Source of the DNA: Chamaecrista fasciculata
Taxonomy: Eukaryota; Streptophyta; Magnoliopsida; Fabales; Fabaceae
Assembly (NCBI GenBank): GCA_003254925.1
Contig: QANZ01028759.1
Span: forward strand, 1 to 64,000
Length of the DNA: 64,000 nt
Direction of reading: 5' to 3'
Below are positions 26,200 to 38,775 of this stretch, piece by piece; the first letter of the stretch is position 1, and every line of letters starts with the position of its first letter. The notes beneath the pieces are model-generated. The model was given only the letters and a program-made list of their open reading frames with translations, had not been told where the DNA came from and made no database searches. The position numbers and the translations under genes were made by a program.

Positions 26200-26860
26200 T
26201 TATGGTGGTACCCTACCCATATACTTAATAATAAATATATTTTTATATATAAAAAATATAATATTTTAATCTTTTTTATTAAAAAAATGTTAAAGTTTTT
26301 ATAAATATTGAAAAATATATTTTATTAATGAATTCTTATTTATGATTTTTTTTTAGTAGTTATAGATGTAAAAAGTTGGTTGAATATAAGTTTTATATTT
26401 AAAAAAAATAGTTTATTTTAAAATTTTTCCACGTCTGGATTCGGGTATGGGACTTAGACTACCTAGCAGGTATGAATATGGAAATTGATTTTAATACTCT
26501 ACCCATGATCATCCTTAAGTGAGTTGCCCTTATTGACAACTATAGATGAGATGGTCAGGTGGACAAAAAAATACCATTTTGCAACAAATCTCATCATTTT
26601 GAATGTTAGAGGAAATATTTGAAAAGGACCATTTTGAAATAAAAGCAAAATGGAAATCAAAGAAATAAAAACATTAACATGCTAAACCATCTTTACTCTT
26701 CTCCAACCTTCAAATTTGTCCAACCTTTAAAAAAATAAATATAATTTTCCATGTAATTAGTAAAAAATATTTTATACTTATTCAGTTATTTCAAAATGAA
26801 AACATAAATACAAGACAACTCATATTGAGAGTATAATTATTCTAATTTGTTTAAGGAAAA
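26200..26860. other. AT-rich intergenic DNA
   Basis: No gene or bounded repeat was recognised in this stretch. Confidence 0.4.
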
Positions 26861-27070
26861 AACTTATATGCAGTTCTTTATATATTTGCTATGAAGTTCT
26901 CCAATCACAAGTTTCAATTACATTCTCTCTCATCAATGATTGGTTGTGCAAAAAGTTGTATTTAATACTCTCTTTCTATCCTGATTGGTCATGCAAAACA
27001 AATTTGCCACGTGTCATATTTTTATTGAAGAACCTTATAGCAAGCATATAAGTAATTGCATATAAGTCTT
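26861..27070. mobile_element. MITE family 2, copy a
   Basis: This roughly 210-bp element has imperfect inverted ends (AACTTATATGCAGTTC on the left, AATTGCATATAAGTCTT on the right). It shares an internal stretch (AAGTTCTCCAATCA, GACCAATCAT-type motifs, GCCACGTGTCA) with an inverted copy at 30662-30868. Confidence 0.55.
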
Positions 27071-27963
27071 GCCCTTTGTTTAAACCTGGGTTTTTTTTTT
27101 TCATAAATCAAATTAGAAAGATGGTTTCCACCAGCTGATTTGAGTGCATTTTAATATTATCGAAATTAAGTGAATTTTAAAAATTAAGGATAATTTGGTT
27201 AATTAATTTAAATTAATGAAAAGACTTCATATATATTGCTGGGTCACTGGGTGAGTACTTGATAGACTCTTTTGTTTGAGTGGCAATCCCGAGAATATAG
27301 GAGTATTAATTTTTGAAAGGGCAATGCTATAAAAAGTTAAATTTATTTTTTTTCTTTTTGAGATTTACACAAATTTTAAGATGAAAAAAGATAAATGATT
27401 ACAAATTAATTAGCTTAAACTATATAGTATTTTATAAAATTTTCCTTTAAATAACGGTAAATAAATAAATAAACGACAGTGAAAATGTGTGTTGTTGATG
27501 TTGATGAAGAGACGGTCAAAATAAATTAAAAGAAATTAAGAAAGAAAATAGAGAAATAGAAGGCACAAAGGAATTAATGAATGAAAACTATAAAATGAGG
27601 AGTTTGGACTTTGGTGGTAGTGGAACGAAGTATGGCAGAAGAGATTCACGTGTGGGTAGTCCATACTCCATTATAATTTATTTATTAATTTATACATAGC
27701 AAGTAGGGACCTAAACTTATATATTTAATTATTTATTTATTCTTGATGGCATTCTTCAGTTTATTCCAAATTTCCGATCAACTTACTTTTATTTCACCAC
27801 TTATGGTCAACCCTTCACTGTTAAGTATGGGTCCTACACTCAAAACAGTAATCATTCACAATAACATAATCTTTCAAGTCAACATTGCATTTCAAATCCT
27901 CTGTCATTCCTTTCGAATTTCAAATTATTCTTCCTTCATCTGTGTATTTATAAACAGGATTTA

Positions 27964-28097
27964 TCTAACACGTGACACATTTTAAGGTTTCTTCTGATTG
28001 ATTAGTAGAGCATCTCATATCTTGAAATCTATGAAAATTCATTTAAAAGATAATTTTTATTGTTTGAAAACTCACTTGACCAATCAAAAGAAATCTT
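27964..28097. mobile_element. MITE family 1, copy d
   Basis: The sequence from TCTAACACGTGACACATTTT to ACTTGACCAATCAAAAGAAA matches the core of the other copies. The right terminus is missing, probably because it abuts the foldback element at 28111. Confidence 0.6.
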
Positions 28098-28110
28098 ATA
28101 TATAAACTAT

Positions 28111-28445
28111 GAAGCATGGACATTTCATTTTGAGGGCGTGTCACCGTGTCAGACACGTGTCAGTGTCCGACACCCGTACGACACCGACACGACACATTTC
28201 ATAAATTTTAAAATATAAATTAATTTTTTGTAACTTTAACCTGACAGACAAGAGAAAATAATAATAGATATGACATATATTATGAATAAAAATTATAATT
28301 TTCAAATTTTTCATTAAAAATTATGAATATTTAATTATTTATATATAAATATATGCAGTGTCGTGTCGTGTAATTTTGAGAGTTTGACGTGTCTTTGTGT
28401 CTGTGTCCGTGTCGTGTCCCGTGTCCGTGTCAGTGTCCATGCTTC
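28111..28445. mobile_element. Foldback element with GTGTC-rich arms, complete copy
   Basis: This 335-bp element begins GAAGCATGGACA and ends TGTCCATGCTTC, a perfect inverted pair. Both arms are built from degenerate GTGTC/GACAC units, such as GTGTCAGTGTCCGACACCCG on the left and GTGTCCGTGTCGTGTCCCGT on the right. The centre is AT-rich and non-coding. A second copy lies at 54809-55041. The flanks are only similar (ATAAACTAT and ATGGCTTAT), so I do not claim a target duplication. Confidence 0.7.
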
Positions 28446-28449
28446 ATGG

Positions 28450-29325
28450 CTTATAAATAAAATATCCTGGGAATGTTTTACTTCAATCTTCAGTTTAATT
28501 TCAAACTTAATTCAAGACTGTAAAAAAAAGATATCCATTATTAAACTTCACAATATTTTATTTTACAAAAATAAATAATGTATTGTTGAATTATCAAAAA
28601 TAATTAATTATTATCAATTGAAAGATAATAATTATATATAACAAGAAAAAAAAAACGAAGGTTGAGTCCAATTAGTTTTTTTTTTATATTTAAAATAAGA
28701 AATAATTCTCAAAATATATTTTTTTAATTTTGTCTGCACACAAGTAACTTTCACATAAAAACGATTTGTGTGTAAATAAAGTTTTGTATAAAAAAATTAG
28801 TTAAAATTATAATTTGATCTTAATATTTTTAATTTAATCCCTTCTTCCTTTGAGTTTTCTAGTAATAAAAATTTATTACACGTAAAAAATACTTATGTGC
28901 ATATGTAATGTTATATATGAAAAATAAAGATAAAAATTTATAAATAAATAAAAAGAGATAATAAACAATTCTCAAAAAAACAGAATGAAATTTAGAGATA
29001 TATGTAGTAATGTAGAATTTGTATTATGGTTTTAATTTATGTCATTCAATTTCTTGTTATATTTAGAGTTTCATTTTGAAAATAGAAACTTCAAAACATG
29101 AACCTTGAGAAAGAAACAAAAGCAGCATGTATGCTAATTGGAAAGGCAAAAATAAATCTGCCTAATTTAGTGGCAATTGCTAACTGTAGCTAAACGAAGT
29201 AAATTTTAAACTACCGCTGGAACCAAAGATAAAAATAACTTTAGCTTTAGCGATGGTTAATTATGAGCCGCCACAAAACCTTACAATCTACTCATTTCGG
29301 TTCACAATGTCTGTTGTAATTTTAT
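28450..29325. other. AT-rich intergenic DNA
   Basis: No gene or bounded element was recognised here. Confidence 0.4.
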
Positions 29326-29329
29326 AGTT

Positions 29330-29599
29330 GCACACAGACTAATGAAATGATTAGTTCATCTTAAACTTAAAAAAATATAAAATAAAAAGGCTAAATTATC
29401 CTTACTTATTAGCTCCACTAAAAATAACTTGAAAAGACTAAAAGAACATCTTACAAAAAAAAAAACTAAAAGAACAATTAAATAGAGATAAAACTATAAA
29501 AGAACAATTAATACTTTTTTGGTTTTACAAAACAGCAGATATTTTGAAACAAAAAATTTTTCAAATTCTAGCAGATATTATGAAGCAGAGGGAGTATAA
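29330..29599. mobile_element. Stowaway-type MITE, copy 2 (left end lost)
   Basis: The sequence from CACACAGACTAATGAAATGA to GCAGAGGGAGTA matches the complete copy at 30134-30407, but the left inverted end is absent. Confidence 0.6.
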
Positions 29600-29679
29600 T
29601 TTTTCTTCGGTAACAGCCGGTTAAAAGAGGCTACGAAAGAAACTTAGAAGAATTTAAATTTTATGGTTAGTTTATAGGG

Positions 29680-29926
29680 TTAGACTATGATGCAAATTTG
29701 TTTAAGAACATGTGATACAATGAGTCATGAGCTAATAAAATTATGACACATGGAAGAGTTAATTGTATGTAATTTGTGATGTGACTCCATACACAGTTTT
29801 AATTGATTAAAAAAGTTATTATTTTTTTATTATTTTTTAGCATTAAATTACCTTAATAATTATAGTTATGTCACATCACCAATCGCATTCTATGTCAAGA
29901 ATCAATCTTTACATTTTATACTAACG
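29680..29926. mobile_element. MITE family 3, copy a
   Basis: This roughly 245-bp element begins TTAGACTATGATGCAAATTT and ends with its imperfect reverse complement (CAATCTTTACATTTTATACT). Its core GATGTGACTCCATACACA is shared with the copy at 35792-36047. A partial third copy begins directly after it at 29927. Confidence 0.55.
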
Positions 29927-30131
29927 TTAAACTATGATACAAAATTTAATTTTTTACATCAGATGTAATGAGTCACAAGAGATGATAAACTCAATTGAAA
30001 ACTCATTAACAATAAAATAAATAGAAAACGCGAGAAATATGACGGCAGATCTCAATTTTAATTTAGATAAAATATAATGTGCGAGACCCAATAAAATTTT
30101 GAAATCCTAAGAACTTTTGGCTAAAAATTGA

Positions 30132-30409
30132 TACTCCCTCCGTTCCTATATATCTGATGTTTAAGATAAATACACACAGACCAATGAAATGATTAGCTCA
30201 CCTAAAATGAAGAGAAAAATGAAGTAAAAAGACTAAACTATCCCTATTAAATTACTTGAAAAATGTTTATTCATTTATGACTCTACTATATTTAATAGGG
30301 ATAGAATAGTAAAAAAATAATTAATGCTCTCTTGAAGTTGTAAAACATCAGATATTTTGGAATAAAAAAAGTTCTCCAGAAAAGCAGATATTCAGGAACG
30401 GAGGGAGTA
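30132..30409. mobile_element. Stowaway-type MITE, copy 3 (complete)
   Basis: TA target duplications (30132-30133, 30408-30409) flank a 274-bp element with near-perfect inverted ends, CTCCCTCCGTTCCTATATAT at the left and AGGAACGGAGGGAG at the right. It is non-coding. Confidence 0.9.
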
Positions 30410-30661
30410 TATACTAATGTTCAATGGATTAATCTAACCGTGATTTTTTTTTTCCGTAGAAAATCTAACCATGATTTTAGCAACAAGATACACGCACACA
30501 CATACATACGTACAAAAAGTAATGCTCAGAAGAGGGGTGCTCAAGAGTTTTGTTGTATTGGGTTTAAAACGTGTCGGTTCGAATTCATCATTTTTTTCTT
30601 TTTTTTTTGGCCTGAGAATTCATCACTTTATTTTGGTGGTTTGGATAAAAAAAAAATGGCA

Positions 30662-30868
30662 AGACTTATATCAAGTTCCCTACATCCTTGCTATTAAGTT
30701 CTCCAATCAATATTTGACACGTGGCAAAAAGTTTATATATGATCAATCATGATAGAGAGAATATTAAACATTACTTTTTGCATGACCAATCATTGAAGAA
30801 AGAGAATGTAATCAAGACTTGTGATTGGTGTAACTTGATAGCAAGGATGTAGGAAACGTGATATAAAT
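30662..30868. mobile_element. MITE family 2, copy b (inverted)
   Basis: The ends AGACTTATATCAAGTTCC and GGAAACGTGATATAAATT are imperfect inverted repeats. The interior matches the copy at 26861 in reverse orientation. Confidence 0.55.
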
Positions 30869-30879
30869 TTTATAAAAAA

Positions 30880-31940
30880 AAATCTAATTCAAATCAAACT
30901 GTGGCGAACAGGTGGTTGATTTGGATTGGGTGCCGGTGGACAGTTTAACCCATACTATTTTTTCATTCTTCATATATTTAATTTTTTCAATTTTTATCCC
31001 TTTTAATTTTTTTACTCAATTTTCTCATTCACAATTTGTTTTTAAGTGTTAAATTGAGAAAAAAATAATGAATAAACTAAATTATAAAAATAATATTATT
31101 TGAGAGATTATAATATAATTTTAGTTAAATAAAAAATAACTTTTTTATTTTTATTAGCTGACAAATTAAATTGAGTTGAGCTGACTTAAAATTTTAAAAC
31201 TTTCAAACTAATCTAAATTATAACAAATTTAATTTTTTAACCAAAACCAATTTAACGGCTCAACTCAAATTAGCAAATTGAGTTAGTATTGACGGGCTAA
31301 CCCAACCCAGTATACACTAACATTGCCCATGAACCTCTCAAGCAAGAAATAGTAATTAGTCAATTAGAGATTGCAATTTGCAAGCAATTGTGTGTGATGG
31401 GGGTGGGGTGCCTCCACTTCACAAGATAGATGGATCACTCCCACTTCTTTCAATTCCATGTGTTGAAGGTCCCCCATTTCATTTTGTTTTGATATACTTA
31501 CAAGTGCTTTGTCTCTCTTCTTGTTCTTTCTTCTATTCCCACTCATGAATTCTGCAAATTCCTCAATTATTATTATTATACTATATCTTCTTGAAAAAGA
31601 TCTTGCCATTTCTATAATCCCTTGGAGGCCACATTATATTATAACACGCTTATGTTTTAAAAGAGTACCAAGCAATACCCATGTGATCCTGTGACTGCTT
31701 GGCCACAATATATATATATTGAGGGATCGATGAAGGTGATCGAAGGCCACACTTTGTGGGGCTACATATACGTACCCTACCTCTTTATGCCTCGCAAGCA
31801 AAAGGAAAAGAACGAAAATGAAAAGAGGTATAAATTGATAAAAAGTTCAAATGCTTGAAATGATGGCCTGAAAATATCTGTAAAAATGCACGATAAAAGA
31901 ATATTGTTATTTGTACCAGAGAGAAAGATTGTTTGATATT
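30880..31940. other. AT-rich intergenic DNA
   Basis: No gene was supported. The open frames at 31364-31609 and 31509-31694 are low-complexity and overlap on opposite strands, and neither shows a domain. Confidence 0.4.
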
Positions 31941-31946
31941 TTAAAG

Positions 31947-32235
31947 ATAGAAGCTGAGGATAGGTACTCAAACTATACAGACTTAATTATTTGATATTTT
32001 AGTTCAATTAAAATTGGTTCAATTTATAAATTTTTGTCTCAACTTGTTATGGACTTTAATTTGAGTCCAATAGTNTACTTATAAGTGTCCTGAAGTAATA
32101 TAAATAAATATAGAAGCTGATAGGTACTCAAACTATACAGACTTAATTATTTGATATTTTAGTTCAATTAAAATTGGTTCAATTTATAAATTTTTTGTCT
32201 CAACTTGTTATGGACTTTAATTTGAGTCCAATAGT
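31947..32235. repeat. 126-bp direct repeat around a single-N join
   Basis: 31947-32074 and 32110-32235 are almost identical (ATAGAAGCTGA through to GAGTCCAATAGT). The first copy stops exactly at the single N at 32075. This suggests two overlapping contig ends joined without merging rather than a biological duplication. Confidence 0.8.
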
Positions 32236-32490
32236 AATGTGATAGGAAAGTGTAAGGCTAATGATGAGCAGATTATCCATAATAAGTGGTGAATAATTTT
32301 CCACCCTCAAGTTATATAGGGGCTGAGTTCCCTCTCAAATTAAATTTATTAAGACAATCACTAACAATAGAAGAGGAAGACTAACCTCCAAATGAACAAT
32401 ATATTAATCACGTTCTTGACATTCTAATTATAATTTAACATATGATCTGCTGGGTAAGGAATTTTAAAATTCCTACATGTGGTATCAGAG
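32236..32490 (+). mobile_element. Possible LTR end with tRNA-Met primer-binding site
   Basis: TGGTATCAGAG at 32480-32490 is the canonical plant retrotransposon primer-binding site complementary to initiator tRNA-Met, and it directly follows an AT-rich stretch ending CCTACATG. No gag or pol coding sequence was found downstream, so this would be a decayed 5' LTR plus leader. The left boundary is not defined. Confidence 0.4.
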
Positions 32491-35400
32491 TGAGCTTAGG
32501 CTTTTGAAACTAAAACCCTAAAATCTAGTTTTGATATATATTGCCTATTATCTTTTTTTTATTTAAAAGCAGCAGCATATTATTAGCAAATTCACTTGCT
32601 CGGAGGATAACTTATGGAACTAGAGTTTCAGTTTATCGTTAAGGGAGTTTTACCACTTTATCTTAGTCATCATCTAGGATTTTCATTCTTCTTAGTTAAG
32701 ATGAATTGTATTATTGATATAAACTTTGCTTTTGAATTTAATATAAGAGATTGAACTATTAATGTTTATCATCTTTTCTTATATATTTTAATTACATGAC
32801 TTTGGTTGAACTCTCTTAATTATAATCGATTTGATGTGGTTCTTGAATATAATTTGGTTAAATTGCCGAGTCATCTATCTTCTTCTAAATTTCTCATTTA
32901 CATTATGAGATCATTGATCTTTGATTATCTAATATAATTATCCATTGGTTCAAAGAAGTTTTATAATTCAATCAATTGGAATTAAGTCGTATGGTTGCAA
33001 GACAACTTTTAAAAGTGATTACGTGTAAAATACTCTGTATCTTTTGTGAAGTAAAAAAGCTTAATTAAATTTCTTTGATAGACGTTCATATCTTAATTAT
33101 TTAAGTTTCATTATCTCTTTAGTTTATTTGCATCATTAGTTTACTTTAAATTATAACCCAAACTTTTAATTTGTTGTTTTTATTTATCCGAATTATTCAT
33201 CTATTCTTGCATAATTAACTATTAAAATTTTAAGAAATTTAACAAAAAAATAATAATAACTATATATGTTATTGGATAATTAAAATTATATTCTTTGTTA
33301 TATATTCTTGAATAATTCTAATATAATTTATCCACTTTGTGATGAGTAAGATAGACAATATAATATAATGAAATTAAGTTTGATCAATTTTACACACACA
33401 AAAAATAATAACAACTATATATGTTATTGGACGAACAACAATAACAATAATTTAAGACTTTTTTCACTAGGTAAAATGGGCTATATATTATTGGAATAAT
33501 ATATATAAAAAAACTGATATATTTTGTGCATGAAAAAAACTTAAATTTTTTGTTAAGATTTCGGGAGATCAATTCTCATATAGTTCAAGCACTGCCAACA
33601 AAAGTGTAATTACGAATTTACGATGATGAATATATACATACAATCAACTAATCATTACTTTAATTTATCATTTTACGCTAGGGACCACATCGTCACGCGG
33701 ATATGGTATAGGCATATATACAGTAATACAGATTATTCATATCCCTAAACTTGGTATTAAGAATTAATGTTGATTAAATAAATTTAAGTATATACAACTT
33801 AACCCAGATGTGTGTCAAATTCTACAATGCTTTCAAGGACCAATAACATGAAGACCACTAGTCTCACAGAAAGCACCAAATCATCTTGGAAGAGGAGAAG
33901 CAATATATCATAATATATAAATATATATTAGGTTAATTAATCATCAGATCTTTGTATTGTACTACATTTATAAATACTAAAAAATGATTATTGTTCACGT
34001 ACAGTAAGATTAGTATTTATTTATTAAGTAATTTGTTAATGATTTATAATTTTGGATTGGATAGCATGTGTGAGGTAGCTCCTACCCTACCTAATCACAT
34101 GCCCCAGAACAAAAATACATAGATTGGATAACTAAGCTGAAATGATTGGTCCAAATCCAGTCTCAAAATTAACCATAGAAATCTGTGCTTGAATGAAATG
34201 AGTGTTAATTTGACTTGAGACTCTTATAGTTTATGCCTTTATATATATAAACACACATATATTCTCGAAAATTTATAAATGGCCTCTTCTTTGACTCTGA
34301 AATCTGAATCTGTGTCGGTGTATATATAACAAATATATATGTTGTATTTATTACAATTAATTCACATGCCCAACGTAACTTGACATCATTTTAATATTTC
34401 CAATAGATGACCCCTAGAATTAGCTGGGGTTGAAGATGAAATGAATGAATCGGAAATCTTACTTTTCAATTGTATTCTAAAGTACTCCTACAGATCAGTG
34501 TCCTTTAATTTGCTTTCCCATTTCAGATTTGAAAATCTTCAAAAGTTGCAACTACATCCTCACTTTTCTTAATCCAAATCATCCATCCAGATCTCTTAAG
34601 TGGAATATTATTGCCCTAATGACAGTGATATTTCACTTGCATTTCACACTTATGCCTTCTTTGTTTTCTCACTGCATATATACACAAGCCTTGTAGACTG
34701 TAGTTCTAGTAATTAATTAATTTCATTTCTCCGTACGTTTTTCACGTATTTATTTATTTTAGGTTGACCATTATTTTAGACTACTCTTCTTAATTTAATT
34801 TGTCAAGGACTAATTTCTTTGAGTATTTTTAGTCCCTAAACCCTGGGAATATTGGAAAGAAGAAACTGTAAATTAAGTATGAGAATTGATGAAACTGATA
34901 AATGAAAACGTAACAACAAAATTATAAAAAAGGAGAGAAAAAAGAGAAGAAGATTTGGATCAAAGACAACTCAAGCATTGATTGAATTAGGAAAAGGCAT
35001 AGGCATTAGTGATTGTATATTAATAGCCAATAAGGTGTGTGCCGGGTCATAAGGTAGCCACAAGAGTGCTTATTGCCAGCAAACTGTGTGTTGGAGCAAA
35101 ATGGATTATTTTCATTTCTGAGATTTATTATATTTATTTATACTTTATCTGATTAATTAATTTGTGGCACTTTAAAAAACAATGTTTAGTTGTAGGGCAT
35201 TATTCGACCAGCAAAACATGGGAGCACAAGAATTTATTTGTATATTCATATATGTTAAAGGGATGGAATGGATGATTGATGAGAATCATAATCAATAAAG
35301 ATGTCACTCATCATAAAGCATTTATATATAAACAACTAAGGGATTGTATTGTAAGTACTTTCATTAGCAAATTCCTCGCAGGTTCTTAGGCACGTGCTGC

Positions 35401-35790
35401 ATAATTCGTGTCAACAAAATCATCGATCGTCCTTGATCTTTATATAACTTTTACAAAACAAGACACACACATGAATTTTAACAGAGCCACCAACAATGAT
35501 TTGATGCCTTTTAGGTTGTGAATGAAAATCTTGGATTTTTTTAATGAGTCGATCAGTTTGTTACGGAATACTTATTTCAAGGCCCATTAAGTCATGTAGC
35601 CCCAACTCCCAAACTTAACGGAGGCCCAAAATAGGGAATTATTAGAAATGATGCTAAGGATATGAATGGGCTACCAAGTAGATCATGATATTTTTTAAAC
35701 TGTAAGTTCATTGTTTCCTGAACAATCTCATTCAGGAAATAATATTGATTTTCTTAACAAGGGTGCTCATGACTTGTATTTTATCAGAAG
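32491..35790. other. AT-rich intergenic DNA
   Basis: This is 3.3 kb without any recognisable gene, RNA or bounded repeat. The first part could be decayed retroelement interior downstream of the primer-binding site. Confidence 0.4.
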
Positions 35791-35791
35791 G

Positions 35792-36047
35792 GTAAGTCTA
35801 TAATGTAAAGTTTGATTATTGATATGGGATGCAATGTGTTATGAGCCACTAATATAATGACACGTGGAAGAGTTAGTTATGATGTGACTCCATACACAAT
35901 TTTGATTGGTTGAAAAAATTATTATTTTTTTATTATTTTTCAGCATTAAATTATATCAATGGCTATAATTATGCCACATCAGTAATTATGCCACATCAGT
36001 AATTACATCCCATGTCAAGAATTGAACTTTGCATCTTAGACTAATCC
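35792..36047. mobile_element. MITE family 3, copy b
   Basis: The left end, about TAAGTCTATAATGTAAAG, and the right end, CTTTGCATCTTAGACTAATC, are imperfect inverted repeats. The core GATGTGACTCCATACACA is shared with the copy at 29680. An internal 18-bp unit (ATTATGCCACATCAGTA) is duplicated in tandem. Confidence 0.55.
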
Positions 36048-36942
36048 TTATCAGAATATTAAGAAAGAGTCTTAAGGCCCATATATATAGGACAGATATT
36101 TTTTTTTTTCTATTTCCTGGTTCGTTCAATTATGTTTCTGCTATTTTGTTGCATTCATTAGTTTATCTTTATCCTCCTCCATGTAACACATATCAGCCAT
36201 GCTAATAAGCTTCGCATACTAATATTATCATGCCCATCCTCCACTAACCCATGTACACATATTTATATCAATCACGTACAATTTCATTTTTAAATTGTAA
36301 AATTTGAATTCCTAAATTCGTGGGGCTTGGGATCTCCTGCTTTAATGTATCTACCTACATTATTTAACTGTTGAAATTATACATAAGGATATGACCGAAA
36401 AAAAAAAGTATACATAAGGAGTTTTTTCTTTGATAACAGCAAGAGAACAAACAACATACAGAGTAGGAAAAAAGTAACAGTAGAGAACAAAGAAGAAACG
36501 CTAATACGAAAATCGGAAGGTAAGGACCATTTCAGGAGAATGGAAAGCCCAGTTTACATAAGGGCAACGTGTCCCTAAAAACTTCACACAAAACCCATCT
36601 CGAAAGTCATGGATCAGCGGGAAAAAAACGGCTTGATGGATAAATTGTACAAACTAAAGCTATGCAATAATGTAAATATATCGAAACATGAAATCAATAT
36701 AATAGATGAAATACAGAGAAAGAGACGAAGAATTTGAAGAAGAAGAAGAAATATTATTGTGGGTGAGTGGATCGTAAAATATATATATACCTGATGAATT
36801 GTTACGTACTTACAATAATCAATCAACCAAGGCCTGAAATTATAACCTGATTCAAATAAGAACCCTAATTAAGATTTAAGACGACAAAAATGGCCCCAAA
36901 TTCCACAGGATCTTGGATTTGGGATGAACGGATCGCTCAGTT

Positions 36943-37608
36943 TCAAATTACAGCGCAAGGTGAGTCGCGCATGTTGCAAACGGAGGAGACGAAGGAGAAA
37001 GTGGGGACCACTTGTACAACAGTAGTAGTCGTAACAACTTTTTGAGCACCACGCGCTGATTTGGAGCGTGCGTCAACGTTTCTGTTATTTCTCCTTCTTC
37101 TTCCCCTCACGATTTGCATTCTTCTTTTTCTGGCTTCACTCGCCATCTCACTCTTGCTCACAACAGTCACACGATCAGCCTTTTCTATATTTTGTCCTTC
37201 TTCTTCTTCCTCGCATGGTGTTTGCGGGATATTCAGATCAGGTAGATCCACCACCACATTCTTAATCTTATTCTTATCATCATCATTCTTCCTCTTTCTC
37301 TTTGCTCCAACTTTCAATTTGAAATCCAGACCCGACGAATTGCGATTCTGACTTTGAATTTGAGGATGTGCGGCGTTTGGTTTGATCTTGAATTTCAGGA
37401 CCATGTTGGAGAAGGAAAGAGGAGTTTTAGGGCTACAATTAGGAGTGATGAGCAGAGCAAAGGTTCGACGAGGACGACAATCTATGGAGGTTCTTGGTTT
37501 CTTGGAAGCCCACCTGAAAGGAAGCAACCTAAGCATCTCACACTCTGCTATGATTTCAGGAATCTGCAATAAGATATGCATCACTTCATTCTCCTTCTTC
37601 GTCTCCAT
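36943..37608 (-). CDS. Uncharacterised basic protein, 221 residues, intronless
   Basis: This is the longest uninterrupted frame in the window outside the conserved genes. I started at ATG 37608, since the frame continues upstream only to a GTG. I do not recognise the family. Residues 1-44 are mixed hydrophobic/acidic and look helical (IPEIIAECEMLRLLPF). SPKTPLSF follows at 59-67, a cluster KRKRK at 103-107, the short motif DLPDLNIP at 121-128, an acidic run EEEEE at 133-137, and a strongly basic block RGRRRRNNR at about 168-176. The basic clusters suggest nuclear location. The DLN motif resembles EAR-type repression motifs but does not fully match DLNxxP. Its higher GC content and normal composition support a real gene. 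The opposite-strand frames here look like shadows. Confidence 0.6.
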   Translation of the reverse strand: METKKENEVMHILLQIPEIIAECEMLRLLPFRWASKKPRTSIDCRPRRTFALLITPNCSPKTPLSFSNMVLKFKIKPNAAHPQIQSQNRNSSGLDFKLKVGAKRKRKNDDDKNKIKNVVVDLPDLNIPQTPCEEEEEGQNIEKADRVTVVSKSEMASEARKRRMQIVRGRRRRNNRNVDARSKSARGAQKVVTTTTVVQVVPTFSFVSSVCNMRDSPCAVI

Positions 37609-37659
37609 TCCAAAATCAATCAAAATTTCTTCAAGGTTTTCAAAACTCACAAACACTCT

Positions 37660-38775
37660 GTATATTTCTTATGTAGTGAATATATATGTAAGTCTTTCAT
37701 TATACACTCAAGGTACTTGGCCCTCACGCTGATATACATATTCTGTTAGAAATCCTCAATCAACATTAATGCAAACACGGGATGGTCATAGTTATATCAT
37801 CTCAATTTATAATTATACCACTCACTTCCTTTCTCTCTCATTTCACTTGATTCTTTTTTTTTTTTTTAATTTTAAAATTATTTTTTATTGAAAACATGTA
37901 AAACCAAGGAAAAAAAAAACTCTGTATCACCTGTGTTTTTTTTTTTAATCATTTCCCTTTTTAATATTTTTGGATTAAATAAAATGATCAGAAACGTCAA
38001 ATAATTTTCTGTTATAAATCTTCAATCAACATTTAATGAAGCACGAGATGGTTATAGTAACAATTTTTATGTAAAGCCTATTCTCTTCCTTCATATTTGA
38101 GAGATTTAAGGAGGAGTCAACATCATTGTCTAGACTCAACGACTACTTGACTAACTTAACGATTAATTAGCTGATCTTAATTTCAATCACTGTCAGAAAA
38201 ACAAAATTAATAATTACATATATGATAACATTGCATATAAATTCCCTACGTTTCTCTTCTGAAAATACAAGATTTTAGAAAACAATATAGAAAAAATCTT
38301 GAAACCTTAATAAATCAAGAGCTTTTAACTAAATTTTGAAAACTCTCATATTTCGCATTGACATTATCATTCAGAGTATTCAAAAATCACTTTATAATAA
38401 AATGTGAATTTTTATATATGCCAACTTATATAATTTTCCTTAGAAAATTAGAATAATTATCTATAAATTATACTTATTTACGGTTGTTTAAATATTAAAT
38501 TTTTCTTATATGTAAATTCTAAATACTAAAATCTAAAAATATATAAACTTACAGAAATTTAAATTTTATAATAGATATTTGTGATATCTTTAAAAACGAA
38601 GCATTTTGTATACGGTAAAATTTCATTATTAGTTATTTTATATTTAAAAAAGTATTGGAGGAATGAGAAAAACAAGTTAGAGATAATCATAATTCCGATA
38701 AAAAAGGAGATAATTATAATGGTGTCAAAAAGGTATATATATTTTGTTTTTTTGCTCTCCTTTTAAAAATGTACT
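37660..38775. other. AT-rich DNA upstream of the 221-residue gene
   Basis: This contains the presumed promoter of the minus-strand gene. A short phrase (AATCTTCAATCAACATTTAATG-like, with GCACGAGATGG) occurs twice, near 37750-37785 and 38018-38053. No other gene was seen. Confidence 0.4.

Noticed and set aside
31700..31760. Hairpin-like GGCCACA repeats as a possible microRNA precursor
   Set aside because: The paired arms are short and no known microRNA sequence was recognised.
37609..37656. Upstream extension of the 221-residue frame to 37656
   Set aside because: The extension begins with GTG; the first ATG is at 37608.
36943..37732. Plus-strand frames at 37061-37351, 37354-37572 and 37382-37732
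   Set aside because: They overlap the 221-residue minus-strand frame and show the low-complexity Phe/Leu/Ser composition expected of a reverse reading of Lys/Glu-rich codons.
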